Positions 48,124 to 59,073 of a stretch of 64,000 nucleotides of DNA are shown in pieces. Both the position numbers and the translations under genes were made by a program. Location of the stretch: the NCBI GenBank assembly GCA_947044405.1, contig CAMRHE010001069.1, positions 124,001 through 188,000 on the forward strand, in the 5' to 3' direction. The stretch comes from Leptodactylus fallax (lineage: Eukaryota > Chordata > Amphibia > Anura > Leptodactylidae). The notes beneath the pieces were generated by a model that made no database searches, had not been told where the DNA came from, and saw only the letters and a list, made by a program, of their open reading frames with translations. Position 1 is the stretch's first letter. The number at the start of each line of letters is the position of its first letter.

Positions 48124-48532
48124 TTAAAGAGGAATTTTGGGACTATAATATTTATGGCTTCTCTAACTTCCAGGACCACCATGATCAGCTGATTGAAGGG
48201 ATCAGGATGCTCCGAAAAGTGCTACATCTTATTCATTGTTTACTTGGTACAACTTTGTACTTTGGGGAGTAGCTGTGCCTGGTAGTGCAGCTCTTTGCCT
48301 CAGTCAAGTGAATAGGGTTGGACTGCAATACTAAGCACAACCACTAGGGACAATATATAGAAATGTGACTGGTAAACAATCAAAGGGGCCTTGCATTTTC
48401 TGGAATGCCATATCTACTTCATTCAGGTGGCCATGAGGGTGCCAAAAGTTGGACCCACCCCAAACTGATATTGATGATCTATTCTATATATTTAGATATT
48501 TTATATCTAGGGCCAGTACAATCTTTCTTTAA
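48124..48532. mobile_element. Possible decayed T2-type MITE
   Basis: TTAAAGAGGAATTTTGGGAC at the left and CAATCTTTCTTTAA at the right could be decayed inverted ends with TTAA. The interior has GATCAGCTGATTGAAGGG and TCAAGTGAATAGGG, phrases seen inside other T2-type copies here. The ends are too diverged for certainty. Confidence 0.45.
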
Positions 48533-50955
48533 ATCTATAAAAAATAATAAATATATGAATAAAAAAATATATCTTTAGGGAAAGAGTGACAATGACGCCA
48601 AAATATTTTTTAAAAAAGAAATACAATTTCTTAAAAAAAAAAAATTACTTTTTTTTTCATCCATCATTTGGTCATCTTACCACTGTTAATGTCCGCATGT
48701 CATCCCTTTAACTGTCCACTAAAAAATAAAAATGGATCAACTTAATTGGTCTTTTTGATTTGGCCCAACCCATTGATCAATCTTGAATGGCCTTCACTTG
48801 AAAGCACTCAGATGTTAAAAACCGATTCATTGACTTGTATTTGGTCCGTCAGGCCGTGGACATGGCCAAAAACAGCACATGTCCAATTTTTTGACAGATG
48901 TCATTCATGGTCCATTAAAAATAACACATTTTTCACTGTTATATGCATAAGACCTAAGGCGCATAAAATTATAAATCTAAATCTCTATTTTTTACATCTT
49001 ATTGTAATTACAATTACATTTGTATAAAAAGTAGATTTTTTTTTTAAAGTAAAGGGGTATTCTGGCTGATGGCTGGCTCTTAGGATAGGGCATAGAGACA
49101 CCACAAAAGAGATTCTAGAGATTTTATGTCTTTTCCAATTTTTTGTTTTAAATAAAATCCCAATTTTTTTTTCAAATTGTACAATTTTATAATTATAAAA
49201 AAAGTTAATACTTTTTACACATTTATATTTTTACTTTCATTTTCTTTTAAATTTCTTTTTTTTATTCATTGTTACTTTTAATTTTATTAACGTACAGCTC
49301 AAATTGTTCAATTTTATAATTATAAAAAAGTTAATACTTCTTACACATTTACATGTTTAAATTTAATTTTAAATGTTTACATTTATTTTTATTAACTTAT
49401 AGAAAATAACTAGCAAAATTTAACACTGACTAAAAGATCAAAAAATTGAAAACAGTCCAACGGAAAATGTCCTTACATTATGCTCATATACAATAAAATT
49501 TTTATTACCTTTAGAATCTGCCTCAGCCCATCAAAATTGGATTTTCTCTGTGTGTAGATCAGCAGCATCAAAACAAAAAAGAATCTAAAAGTTATAATAC
49601 AGTACAAACCGCAGCAGGCGCAACTGGGGCTATTGGGTTTATTTCTATGAGTTGTTGTATTTTACTACCCACAAGCTCAAAACCCCCAGCAAGCCATTCA
49701 TCTGTTAAGCAGAGCAGGATTTTGGAGCCGTGTATTTCCCTATATTTTATAATTAACCATCTGCCTCCTTTCTATTGCCATTTCACGATCCCGCATCCAA
49801 CTTACAGTAGAGAGGATTGTGGCAATCTAAACTACTGGTCAAACCACAAGAGACATAGAGATGAGTCTATTATGTTATATTATAGCTACACAGAATATTT
49901 ATGTGTATTTAAGTATAATAAATCTAGAATAAATCTTTTTTTTTAATCAGAAAATTTCCAATTTACAGATGTGTCCGTCTTAGCTTTGCTCTAATTTGGA
50001 TAAGGACTCCAATTTCTCATATAGCCAAATCCTTACATTGTCATCACATGCTTGCAAATGTTTGACAGATTGCAATTCACTACACAGCCACTGGGTGACC
50101 ACACATAGACACATCCAGGATAGATAGCATATCACTTTGTGATAGCATATCACTTTCATGAAAAACTGCGTTTCTCTTGACACATATATCCTAGTCTCTT
50201 CTTTGGGATGATTGGAGAGGCCCTCAGGGGCCAGACACACTATTTATTTGCTCCTTCAAGCCACAGCCATTTTTTTTTTTGTTTTTTTAGTACCTGCCTC
50301 CAAAAGCCATAACTTTTTTTTTTTATTTTTGTGTTCACATAGCTGTATGAGGGATTTTTTTTTTTACTAGACAAATTGTACTTTCCAATGGCACCATTTA
50401 ATATTCTATGCAATTTACTCGGAAGATGGAAAAAAATTCTGAATGGGGTGCAATTGGAAAAAAAACTATTGGACCATTTTCTTACTGGTTTTGTTTTTAC
50501 AGCATTGACTGTGATAAAAATTACATTCTATGTAATTCTTTAGTCTACTGATCATCTTGGCAATTTATCATGGCCAAATTTATATAGTTTTTATTATGGT
50601 TTAATACATTTACAAAATCAAACTTGATGAAAAATGGTGATTTGGGCCATATTCACCAGATAGGATACATTTTTTTATATTTTAATTATACTGTCATAAT
50701 TAAATTTTAAGCCATTTTCAGACACGGGGATATCTACATTTTTTAAAATTATTTTTGTAAATATATAAATGGGGCAAGGGGTGTTTTTTTCTACTTTTAA
50801 AAACTTTCCACTTTTTCAAAAATGTTTTACTCCACTTGAGACTTAAACAAGCAAAGAGTATATTGAAGTCTATGGGGAAAATAATTGGCTCAATAGTACA
50901 AGCATGGATAGGTTTGGGAGCCTTCACAGGGCTCCCAGCTGCTATGGCAACTGAA
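48533..50955. other. AT-rich stretch, no gene
   Basis: 48740-48960 resembles a frog MITE interior (TTGGTCCGTCAGGCCGTGGA, GCACATGTCCAATTTTTTGA). About 49190-49230 and 49310-49350 contain a direct repeat of TTTATAATTATAAAAA plus AGTTAATACTT. No coding region is supportable; the short frames lack domains. Confidence 0.4.
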
Positions 50956-51050
50956 GGGTTCCTACAATCTTGTTTGGGTGGGTTTCCTCTGGGTACTCCG
51001 GTTTCCTCCCACATTCCAAATACATACTAATAGGGAATTCAGATTGTGAG

Positions 51051-51909
51051 TAAAGATGGGTGAACCTCTAAAGATTAATTTCATACTGTGCTTAAATGAA
51101 GCAAAACCTTGGTTCGGTCCAAACTTGTTCGGATAGAACCAGAAGGGAAATTATTATACGTTGAGGTCTCTTCAGCCAAGGGACAAAAATAAAAAAACAT
51201 TTATACTCACCTTCCATTACCTCTTTTGGGCCTCCTCGTAGCTTCTGGAATTCTTTATCTTTCACATGGAGGTATCTGGCACTCTTCTCTGATGTCATGC
51301 GCCCAGGGTCACTGCTGAGGTCTGAGACTGGGCCGCAATGGTGACATGAGCACACCAATCGTCATGACGTCATTACGCTCTGCATGCGCATGTCACTGCT
51401 GAGGCCACAGCAGTGACACTGGGCACATGACGTCATAGTAGAGACAGGGCTTCTGCGTCATCATCTGCCTGGGGACCACAAAATGTAACGGAATATGAGT
51501 ATAGATATTTTCTTATTTTTTTCTCTCTTCCCCTGGACCTCCAGTTATTATACTCTGGGGTCTTAAGAGATCTTAGAGCAGGGGTAGGCTACCTTCGGCA
51601 CTCCAACTTTTGTAAAACTACAACTCCCAGCATGCATGCTTGCTCTGCTGTTCGTGGAACTCCCATGGATGGGAATGGTGTATGTTGGCAGTTGTAGTTT
51701 CACAACAGCTGGAGTGCCGAAGGTTGCTGTCCCCTGTCCTAGAGTATAATAATTTACCGGTGGTGGCCATTTTAGTTTGTCCAAGACGAAATCGAAATTG
51801 TGCAATGAAACCGAACAACTTAGAATTTGTCTTGGAAAAACTAAAATGGCCACTGCTGGTAAATATCAGGTTGAACTTGGCTCGGTACGAGTCTATTCAT
51901 CCATCTGTA
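51051..51909. mobile_element. hAT-like composite nested in a retroelement tail
   Basis: The left end is TAAAGATGGGTGAACC and the right end is TCTATTCATCCATCTGTA. Flanks ATTGTGAG (51043-51050) and ATCGTGGG (51910-51917) match at six of eight positions, and the interrupted host repeat rejoins there. Inside: hairpin half with TATTATACGTTGAGGTCTC (51153), a minus-strand splice donor (51202-51213), a GC-rich core with TGACGTCA at 51365-51372 and 51428-51435, and a second hairpin at 51546-51753 split by a small hAT MITE. GGCCATTTTAGTTTGTCC follows. No transposase. Confidence 0.75.
51579..51736. mobile_element. Small hAT-type MITE (158 bp)
   Basis: It begins CAGGGGTAGGCTACCTTCGG and ends CCGAAGGTTGCTGTCCCCTG, a strong inverted pair. 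Flanks TCTTAGAG (51571-51578) and TCCTAGAG (51737-51744) match at seven of eight positions. The interior ACAACTCCCAGCATGC and GTTGTAGTTTCACAACAGC are familiar from vertebrate hAT MITEs. It sits in one arm of the host element's hairpin. Confidence 0.85.
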
Positions 51910-51990
51910 ATCGTGGGCTCTACTTGGGACGGTGTTGACAATATCTATAAACCTCTGAGGAATATGTTGGTTCTATATAAGTAGAATAAA

Positions 51991-52984
51991 TAGATAATGT
52001 CACCACAAGGGCATTCGGACATCACTTCCTGTGAAATACAGTAGAACATAAAGTGATACAACCCAATGATCTTCGATTTTACCACTGGTCCCATTGCATA
52101 TGATGGGAAGTGGTGTCTGAAGAGGATCCGTAACCCTCCTCTAATCCTACCCTTGTTCCTAAGTACTGGAATAAATACATATATGTAAATAGGCTGCATA
52201 ACAAGCGGTGCAGGTCAAGGGGTAGACACATGCTTATTACAAGCAATTTGTGATGAGCATTCTACGTACATTGTAAATGTCAGCTACTACCTTTTAGCTT
52301 CAGAGATAAAAGCTTATTACTGATTGATTTTTGTGCTTCATTAAACTCACAAAAAATGTTAAATGAGATGCCATATCCCCGGTAGTGATACGTATGTATA
52401 TGTAGCTTATCTGATTGTGATTAAAGGAAAGCCATATTCATTTAGTCTTTCTTTGAAATACAGGTTTATGTTACCGTTTTCATCTCTGTATTAGTTTTCA
52501 CCATAATTGGTAATACAAGTCTTTACAATACAGCACAATGCATACACAATGGGACCTGTCATTAAAGTCAATCTATCATTCTATGCAGTAAATTTAAAGG
52601 ATTCCAAAATTAATTTCGTAATACATGTGCATGAAATCAGAATTCTTTTTGTCTTATTGAGGTTCAAATGTGCCCATACACCATAAAGAAAAGTCAACTA
52701 ATTTTGAGCAGGAAGTGTATGGTAGAGTTTTCTGTCTCTCGTCAGATGTAGGTTGAAATGGAATTAGGATTAGGCGTGTTGGATTTCAAGATGTGTGATC
52801 TATTGTTCCCAAGGAAGAGAAGCCAGTGCCAGTGATGTCCGCCAGTGCTTTGCTCTCCTCTCCCCATTGCATATACATGTACGTGTAATTGATCCGATCA
52901 TACATGTGTACTGTATGGGAAGAGGGGGAGTCATGAAGAAAAGCTGTTTGGGAAGCATTTCAGGGGACAGTTATCAGGAGGAGT
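51991..52984. other. Apparently single-copy stretch
   Basis: No repeat end recognised. 52240-52480 looks single-copy (GATGAGCATTCTACGTACAT, CTTATCTGATTGTGATTAAAG) and might be conserved non-coding sequence. No coding domain. Confidence 0.3.
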
Positions 52985-53748
52985 GTGTCACCAGAACGCA
53001 GCATATCACCCCAGCCCTGCAGATAGATAGGTTAGTGTCACCAGAACGCAGCATATCACCCCAGCCCTGCAGATAGATAGGTTAGTGTCACCAGAACGCA
53101 GCATATCACCCCAGCCCTGCAGATAGATAGGTTAGTCTAACCAGAACCAGCATATCACCCCAGCCCTGCAGATAGATAGGTTAGTGTCACCAGACCCCAG
53201 CATATTACCCCAGCCCTGCAGATAGATAGGTTAGTGTCACCAGAACCAGCATATCACCCCTGCCCTGCAGATAGATAGGTTAGTGTCACCAGAACCAACA
53301 TATCACCCCAGCCCTGCAGATAGATAGGTTAGTGTCACCAGAACCAGCATATCACCCCTGCCCTGCAGATAGATAGGTTAGTGTCACCAGACCCCAGCAT
53401 ATTACCCCAGCCCTGCAGATAGATAGGTTAGTGTCACCAGAACCAGCATATCACCCCTGCCCTGCAGATAGATAGGTTAGTGTCACCAGACCCAGCATAT
53501 CACCTCAGCCCTGCAGATAGATAGGTTAGTGTCACCAGAACCAGCATACATCCCAGCCCTGCAGATAGATAGGTTAGTATCACCAGAACCAGAATATCAC
53601 CCCAGCCCTGCAGATAGATAGGTTAGTGTCACCAGGAGCAGCATATCACCCCAGCCCCGCAGATAGATAGGTTAGTGTCACCAGACCCAGCATATCACCC
53701 CAGCCCTGCAGATAGATAGGTTAGTGTCTCCAGAACCAGCATATCACA
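52985..53748. repeat. 49-50-bp minisatellite, arm A (about 15 copies)
   Basis: The unit GTGTCACCAGAACCAGCATA plus TCACCCCAGCCCTGCAGATA plus GATAGGTTA repeats head to tail. The first three copies carry AACGCAGC in place of AACCAGC. The last copy stops at ATATCAC and the array then turns to the opposite orientation. The unit matches a single segment inside the T2-type MITE at 10806-10856. Confidence 0.93.
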
Positions 53749-53879
53749 CTAACCTATCTATCTGCAGGGCTGGGGTGATATGCTGGTCCTGGTGACACTA
53801 ACCTATCTATCTATAGTGCTGGGGTGATATGCTGGTTCTGGTGACACAAACCTATCTATCTGCAGGGCTGGGTTGATAT
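53749..53879. repeat. Minisatellite arm B, inverted orientation, first part
   Basis: ACTAACCTATCTATCTGCAG starts the reverse-complement array; about 2.6 units run up to the piggyBac insertion. Together with arm A this forms a long inverted repeat with a loop of about 20 nt at 53728-53750. Confidence 0.9.
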
Positions 53880-54281
53880 CCTTCCTCTAGTGTTAGGGTC
53901 GTGACCGACCCGTTTTAGGTTTTAAATGCATACAAATTCTACATACATTTGTTTATTGCATCAAGACTTTTTGACTTTTTCAGGAACTTATTTTTAAACA
54001 AAATACAATAAAATAAAACTATTTTACTAAATTGTAAAATGCTCTTATTAAAATTATAACATTTGTGTTGTTGGGGTCAATTTCGACCCAGGTCTAATAT
54101 AAGAGTAAAAAAACAATAATAAGTCCCAAAACTGAACTCATAAACACAATATAAACCAACAGCCCACAGCCAGCTCTACCTCCAACAACTTGAGTTAGGG
54201 ACATGTCCAGGCATGTATGGCCAAATCAGCTTACAGTTGGTACTTTGCAGAGTATACATCTTCAGTTTACACCATGCAACA

Positions 54282-56059
54282 ATGAGGAGAAGATTAGATG
54301 CAAGCCAAATTCTGGATTATATCTTGGATGATAATGAATCAGAGGACACACAGCAGCAAACTGATACAGATGAACAGGTTTCTGAGGAGGAAGATGATGT
54401 GGAGTATCAACCGGAAGACACAGACAGTTCTGATCAGTCTGATGAGGAGGTCACCGGTGCTGAAGCTGCTCCCGCTGAAAGATTCAAATCCAAAAGTGGC
54501 AAGATCATTTGGAGCTCAGTACCTCCAGATGTACATGGCAGGGCAGATGCTGCAAATGTCATAAAAATGACCCCTGGGATCACAAGGTTTGCTGTGACAA
54601 GAGTAAGTGACATCAAGACATGTTTTGATCTGTTTATGCCATTGTTAATAAAAAAAGTCATTATTGCTATGACAAACCTTGAAGGAAAAAAAGTCCACGG
54701 CAACATGTGGAGTGACCTTCATGATGATAACCTGGATGCCTATATTGGTGTTCTTCTCCTTGCTGGAGTGTACAAATCCTGCAATGAGGCCACTGATAGT
54801 CTCTGGGACGCATCGACAGGCAGGAATATTTTCCGGGCAACAATGTCACTTCAAAAGTTTCAAATGATATCAAGAGTCCTCAGATTTGACAACAGAGACA
54901 CCAGAACAAAATCTGACAAGCTTGCTCCCATCAGGGATGTTTGGGAGAAATGGGTGCAGCTCCTTCCACTGATGTTCAACCCAGGGCCAGAGGTGACAGT
55001 AGACGAACGTTTTCTCCCTTTCCGCGGAAAATGCCCCTTCCGGCAATACATGCCAAGTAAGCCAGGCAAATACAGCATAAAAATCTGGGCAGCCTGTGAT
55101 GCAAAAACTAGCTATGCATGGAATCTACAGATTTATACAGGCAAGTCTGCAAGCGGCATCCCTGAAAAAAAACAAGGAAAACGTGTAGTCCTCAATATGA
55201 CTACTGGACTGCAGGGTCACAACATTACTTGTGACAATTTTTTTACCAGCTATGACCTTGGACAAGAACTTCTCAGGAGGAAAATCACCATGGTGGGCAC
55301 AGTGAAAAAAAAAACAAACCTGAGCTGCCCGCTGAATTGTTGCAGATGAAGGACAGGGCTCCACTTTCCTCAAAGTTTGTTTTTACAGACACCACCACTG
55401 CTGTTTCATACTGCCCCAAAAAACGACGGAATGTGGTACTGATGTCCACACTTCACAAAGATGCAACTGTGTCATCAGGAAGTGACAAAAAGCCCAGAAT
55501 CATCCTGGACTATAACAAAAACAAAGGAGGAGTGGACAACCTGGACAAGCTGACTGCCACCTACACTTGCCAGCGAAAGACTAGGAGATGGCCAATGGTT
55601 GTATTTTCCAACATCCTTGATGTGTCAGCATACAATGCATTTGTGTTGTGGACCCACATTCACCAAGGATGGAATTCAAAGAAAAAAAACAAGCGGAGGA
55701 TGTTTCTTGAGGAACTAGGAAGATCCCTTGTCAAGGCGCACATTGACCAAAGGGAACGGGTGCCCCGAGACCCAGCCTCTGCAGCCTTGGTCCGACAACT
55801 CCAGAGCTCAACAAGTGCTTCGCCCACACCCACAGCAACACAAAGAGCATCATCACCAGCATCCTCCTCAACCAGCCCTGCCTCAACATCAACCACAACA
55901 GCCACAACTCCAGTGAAACCACCTGATTCTAAAAGAAAGAGGTGTCAGGTCTGCCCTAGCAATAAGGACAGAAAGACAAACACATCGTGCTTCGCCTGCA
56001 AAAAATACCTCTGCAAAGAACACACAAAAAGTGTCACTTTTTGCCACACATGCATCTAA
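54282..56059 (+). pseudogene. piggyBac transposase (DDE_Tnp_1_7), one frameshift
   Basis: A DNA-cleaving nuclear transposase of about 590 codons, the usual length for the family. I take the ATG at 54282 (MRRRLDASQILDYILDD) as the start, because the 23 codons upstream in frame look non-conserved. Residues 15-60 are acidic. Catalytic aspartates are visible: D241 in VTVDERFLPFRG, D318 in NITCDNFFTSY and the third in NKGGVDNLDKL (codon at 55535). A serine/threonine/proline-rich linker follows (55800-55920). A C-terminal zinc-binding module CQVCPSNK...CFACKKYLCKEH...CHTC completes the protein. The frame breaks in a run of ten A at 55305-55314, where one more A or two fewer would restore it; the second part runs to stop at 56057-56059. 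Everything else is open, which suggests a young insertion or a sequencing error. Confidence 0.93.
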
Positions 56060-56673
56060 ATACTAATGCATCTAAAAACTAGTACTTGATTTCTGTTGAT
56101 TTGATTTGCTTGATTGATTGTTATTTGTTTGTTTGACCTAGAAAAGCTACTTTTTATTATTATTGCTATTAATGTTAATATAATTTTCATCTTTTATTTG
56201 TATTAAAGTTCTATAAAAAAAAAAATCTGTTTTTTGCCTTTTTCATAAAGTAGTTAGATATGGGTCAAAATTGACCCGTAACACCATAGATGTTACTAGA
56301 GTTAATAATATAAAATATATATATGTATATTTTTTTTAAATTTAAGAAATGTGTTCTAAAACCCTTCAGTATTAGTCAGGTAATATAACAAACTTTTTTA
56401 AGTTTATATTATTCTCTTGAGGTTCATTTGACAATATTTTTATATTGAAAATGAAGGGTACGCTCTCAAATGAAAGGCCCAGGGGGCCACAACAAAAATA
56501 TTAAAATCAATCCTTCCATGGATGAGAAACCCTAACAAGGTAACTAAGAGGTAAGAAACAAACTGGATCATAAATAACTGTTTTTAGGGTATCCTAGGGG
56601 TGATTTAAGACACGGGTCAAAACCGACCCGTTAACATAAGAAAGAGTAACAGAAAGCTAACACTAGAGGAAGG
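56060..56673. other. piggyBac 3' region
   Basis: AT-rich 3' untranslated and subterminal sequence. TATTAAAGTTCTATAAAAA near 56200 may serve as a polyadenylation region. Two GGGTC-N6-GACCC palindromes (56262-56277, 56614-56629) and the right terminus follow. Confidence 0.6.
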
Positions 56674-57182
56674 ATATGCTGGTTCTGGTGACACTAACCT
56701 ATCTATCTGCAGGGCTGGGGTGATACGCTGGGTCTGGTGACACTAACCTATCTATCTGCAGGGCTGGGGTGATACGCTGGGTCTGGTGACACTAACCTAT
56801 CTATCTGCAGGGCTGGGGTGATATGTTGGTTCTGGTGACACTAACCTATCTATCTGCAGGGCTGGGGTGATATGTTGGTTCTGGTGACACTAACCTATGT
56901 ATCTGCAGGGCTGGGGTGATATGCTGGGTCTGGTGACACTAACCTATCTATCTGCAGGGCTGGGGTGATATGCTGGTTCTGGTGACACTAACCTATCTAT
57001 CTGCAGGGCTGGGGTGATATGCTGGTTCTGGTGACACTAACCTATCTATCTGCAGGGCTGGGGTGATACGCTGGGTCTGGTGACACTAACCTATCTATCT
57101 GCAGGGCTGGGGTGATACGCTGGTTCTGGTGACACTAACCTATTTATCTGCAGGGCTGGGGGATATGCTGGAGTCTGGTGAC
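56674..57182. repeat. Minisatellite arm B, second part (about 10 copies)
   Basis: It resumes with ATATGCTGGTTCTGGTGACA and runs in reverse-complement orientation to GGGGGATATGCTGGAGTCTG. Variants GATACGCTGGGTC recur in adjacent units. Confidence 0.93.
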
Positions 57183-57550
57183 ATCACTTAGGGTCCACAC
57201 TAAAATACAATAATTTTGGTCATACCACTTTCTATGGATTATGGCGTTAATGGGTTCCTATAGGATCATTCATCTTCAAAAAAAATAAAACCAAAATAAG
57301 GTGATAGGTTCATGATCAGGGATTGCTCAGCAGACTTTTTCTCTATTCTCAGACATATATTTATTTTGCATATTCTTTCTCTGTAGAAAATCATCCAGGT
57401 TTTTTTTCCCCTCAAAATTGTGTATGTGTTTTTACATAAAATATAGAGGGGGCAAGTATATTTAGTAGTAAGTCTTTTGAGTAGCCATGTTTCAGGTGCT
57501 TCTATGATAGGGCCTGTTTTAGTTGCCAACTTCTATGCCACAAAACTCCC
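57183..57550. other. No gene recognised
   Basis: AT-rich spacer. The 87-residue minus-strand frame has no recognisable domain. Confidence 0.4.
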
Positions 57551-57882
57551 TTAAAGGGGTTTTCTGGGATAAAATTAATGATAACCTATTCTATAGATAG
57601 ATAATCAATATCAGATCGCTGGGGGTCCTAAACCCAGCACCCCATCCGATCAGCTGGTTTTAGCAGCTGACAGACTGAGAATGGAGCAGGAAAAAATAGC
57701 TCCATTCTCTGTGTAGTGGCTTATCCGAGTAACTGCAGCTTAGGTCCTATTCAAGCGAATGGGAGCAGATCTGCAGTACCTTGTCTGGCCACTACACAGA
57801 GAACAGTGCTGTCTGCTTCCTGCTCCATTCTCCTTATCTTAGAATAGATCATCAATATTTTTAGCCTGGAAAATCCCTTTAA
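57551..57882. mobile_element. T2/Kolobok-type MITE
   Basis: It begins TTAAAGGGGTTTTCTGGGAT and ends GCCTGGAAAATCCCTTTAA, with TTAA at both borders. The interior has GATCGCTGGGGGTCC, CCGATCAGCTG and AGCGAATGGGAGC, typical of this frog class. Non-coding. Confidence 0.8.
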
Positions 57883-57979
57883 TGGTGCTAGCCATAGCAT
57901 CCCCAATATAGCCAGCCATTGATCGATTACAATAAAATCAACAACTCTGTCCAATAAATGAGCTTTGTTTGATGAACTT

Positions 57980-58117
57980 ATAACAGCACCACCCATAATG
58001 CTTCCAGAAAAGGTCACCCTAGTAGCTACACCCATGTGACATAAGCAACATTCAGGTTGCAAGGAAGTTCTTGGCCATAATACAACTTCTATTATTTCCA
58101 ATGGAGAAAAAGTGATA
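57980..58117. repeat. Severed unit of the 0.4-kb tandem repeat
   Basis: TTCTTGGCCATAATACAACT plus TATTTCCAATGGAGAAAAAG matches the part of the downstream repeat found at 59370, 59760 and 60222. It stops at GTGATATACAA, where the truncated Tc1 begins. Confidence 0.65.
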
Positions 58118-58707
58118 TACAAGCATGATGTTGCCCCCCCCTCCCATGCTTCACAGTAGGTATGGTGTTCTTTGGATGCAACTCAGCATTCACTCTCCTC
58201 CAAACACGACGAGTTGTGTTTCTACCAAACAGTTCTACTTTTGGTTTCATCTGACCATATGACATTCTCCCAATACTCTTCTGGAACATCCAAATGCTCT
58301 CTAGCAAACTTCAGACGGGCCCGGATATGTACTGGCTTAAGCAGGGGGACACGTCTGGCACTGCAGGATCTGAGTCCCTGGCGGCGTAGTGTGTTACTGA
58401 CGGTAGCCTTTGTTACGTTAGTCCCAGCTTTCTGCAGGTCACTCACTAGGTCCCCCGGTGTGGTTCTGGGATTTTTGCTCACCGTTCTTGTGATCATTTT
58501 GACCCCACGGGGTGAGATCTTGCGTGGAGCCCCTGATGGAGGGAGATTATCAGTGGTCTTGTATGTCTTCCATTTTCTAATTATTGCTCCCACAGGTGAT
58601 TTCTTCACACCAAGCTGCTTGCCTATTGCAGATTCAGTCTTCCCAGCCTGGTGCAGGTCTACAATTTTGTTCCTGGTGTCCTTCCACAGCTCTTTGGTCT
58701 TCACCAT
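58118..58707 (-). pseudogene. Tc1-like transposase, frameshifted and truncated
   Basis: The start ATG is at 58705-58707: [21 protein letters not shown] paired helix-turn-helix follows ([20 protein letters not shown]; then [13 protein letters not shown] and [12 protein letters not shown]). The block [11 protein letters not shown] contains the first catalytic D. An extra A just after it shifts the frame near 58240. The continuing frame reads [14 protein letters not shown] and NTIPTVKHG before the break at about 58118. The second D and the catalytic E are lost. This is a dead copy of a DNA transposase gene. The 184-residue plus-strand frame over it is a shadow. Confidence 0.88.
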
Positions 58708-59073
58708 AGTGGAGTTTGGAGTGTGACTGTTTGAGGTTGTGGACAGGTGTCTTTTATACTGATAACAATGTCACACAGGAGCCATTACTACAGGTAATGA
58801 GTGGAGGACAGAGGAGCCTCTTAAAGAAGAAGTTACAGGTCTGTGAGAGCCAGAAATCTTGCTTGTTTGTAGGTGACCAAATACTTATTTTCCACTATAA
58901 TTTGCAAATAAATTCTTAAAAAATCAGACAATGTGATTTTCTGGATTTGTTTTCTCATTTTGTCTCTCATAGTTGAGGTCTACCTATGATGACAATTACA
59001 GGCCGGCCTCATCTTTTTAAGTGGGAGAACTTGCACAATTGGTGGCTGACTAAATACTTTTTTTTCCCCACTG
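58118..59073 (-). mobile_element. Tc1-like transposon, 3'-truncated
   Basis: The 5' terminus lies at the right (CCCCACTG at 59066-59073, then TA). On the minus strand it reads CAGTGGGGAAAAAAAAGTAT, with TTTAGTCAGCCACC next. A second internal match, GGAAAATAAGTATTTGGTCA, lies at about 58885, the IR/DR layout of Tc1 elements. The left side breaks off inside the transposase gene, so no second terminus exists. Confidence 0.85.

Larger units (their letters stand above)
50956..51990 (+). mobile_element. Retroelement-like 3' tail split by a nested insertion
   Basis: The left part reads GGGTTTCCTCTGGGTACTCC then GGTTTCCTCCCACATTCCAA and GGAATTCAGATTGTGAG. After the insertion (51051-51909) the same repeat resumes with GGCTCTACTTGGGACGGTG and GAATATGTTGGTTCTATATA. 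Joined in order, these match a very common anuran dispersed repeat whose tail resembles L2-type 3' ends. The class is uncertain. Confidence 0.55.
53880..56673 (+). mobile_element. Nearly intact piggyBac-type transposon
   Basis: The termini are CCTTCCTCTAGTGTTAGGG on the left and GCTAACACTAGAGGAAGG on the right, a 17-bp inverted match. Flanks are ATAT (53876-53879 and 56674-56677). Uninterrupted minisatellite units read GGTGATATGCTGG, so ATAT appears to be a 4-bp target duplication, not the canonical TTAA. Subterminal palindromes GGGTC-N6-GACCC lie at 53896, 54074, 56262 and 56614, two at each end. One transposase gene with a single frameshift fills the interior. Confidence 0.9.

Noticed and set aside
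58172..58726. 184-residue plus-strand ORF
   Set aside because: Antisense shadow of the Tc1-like transposase, whose minus-strand frame shows recognisable HTH and catalytic blocks.
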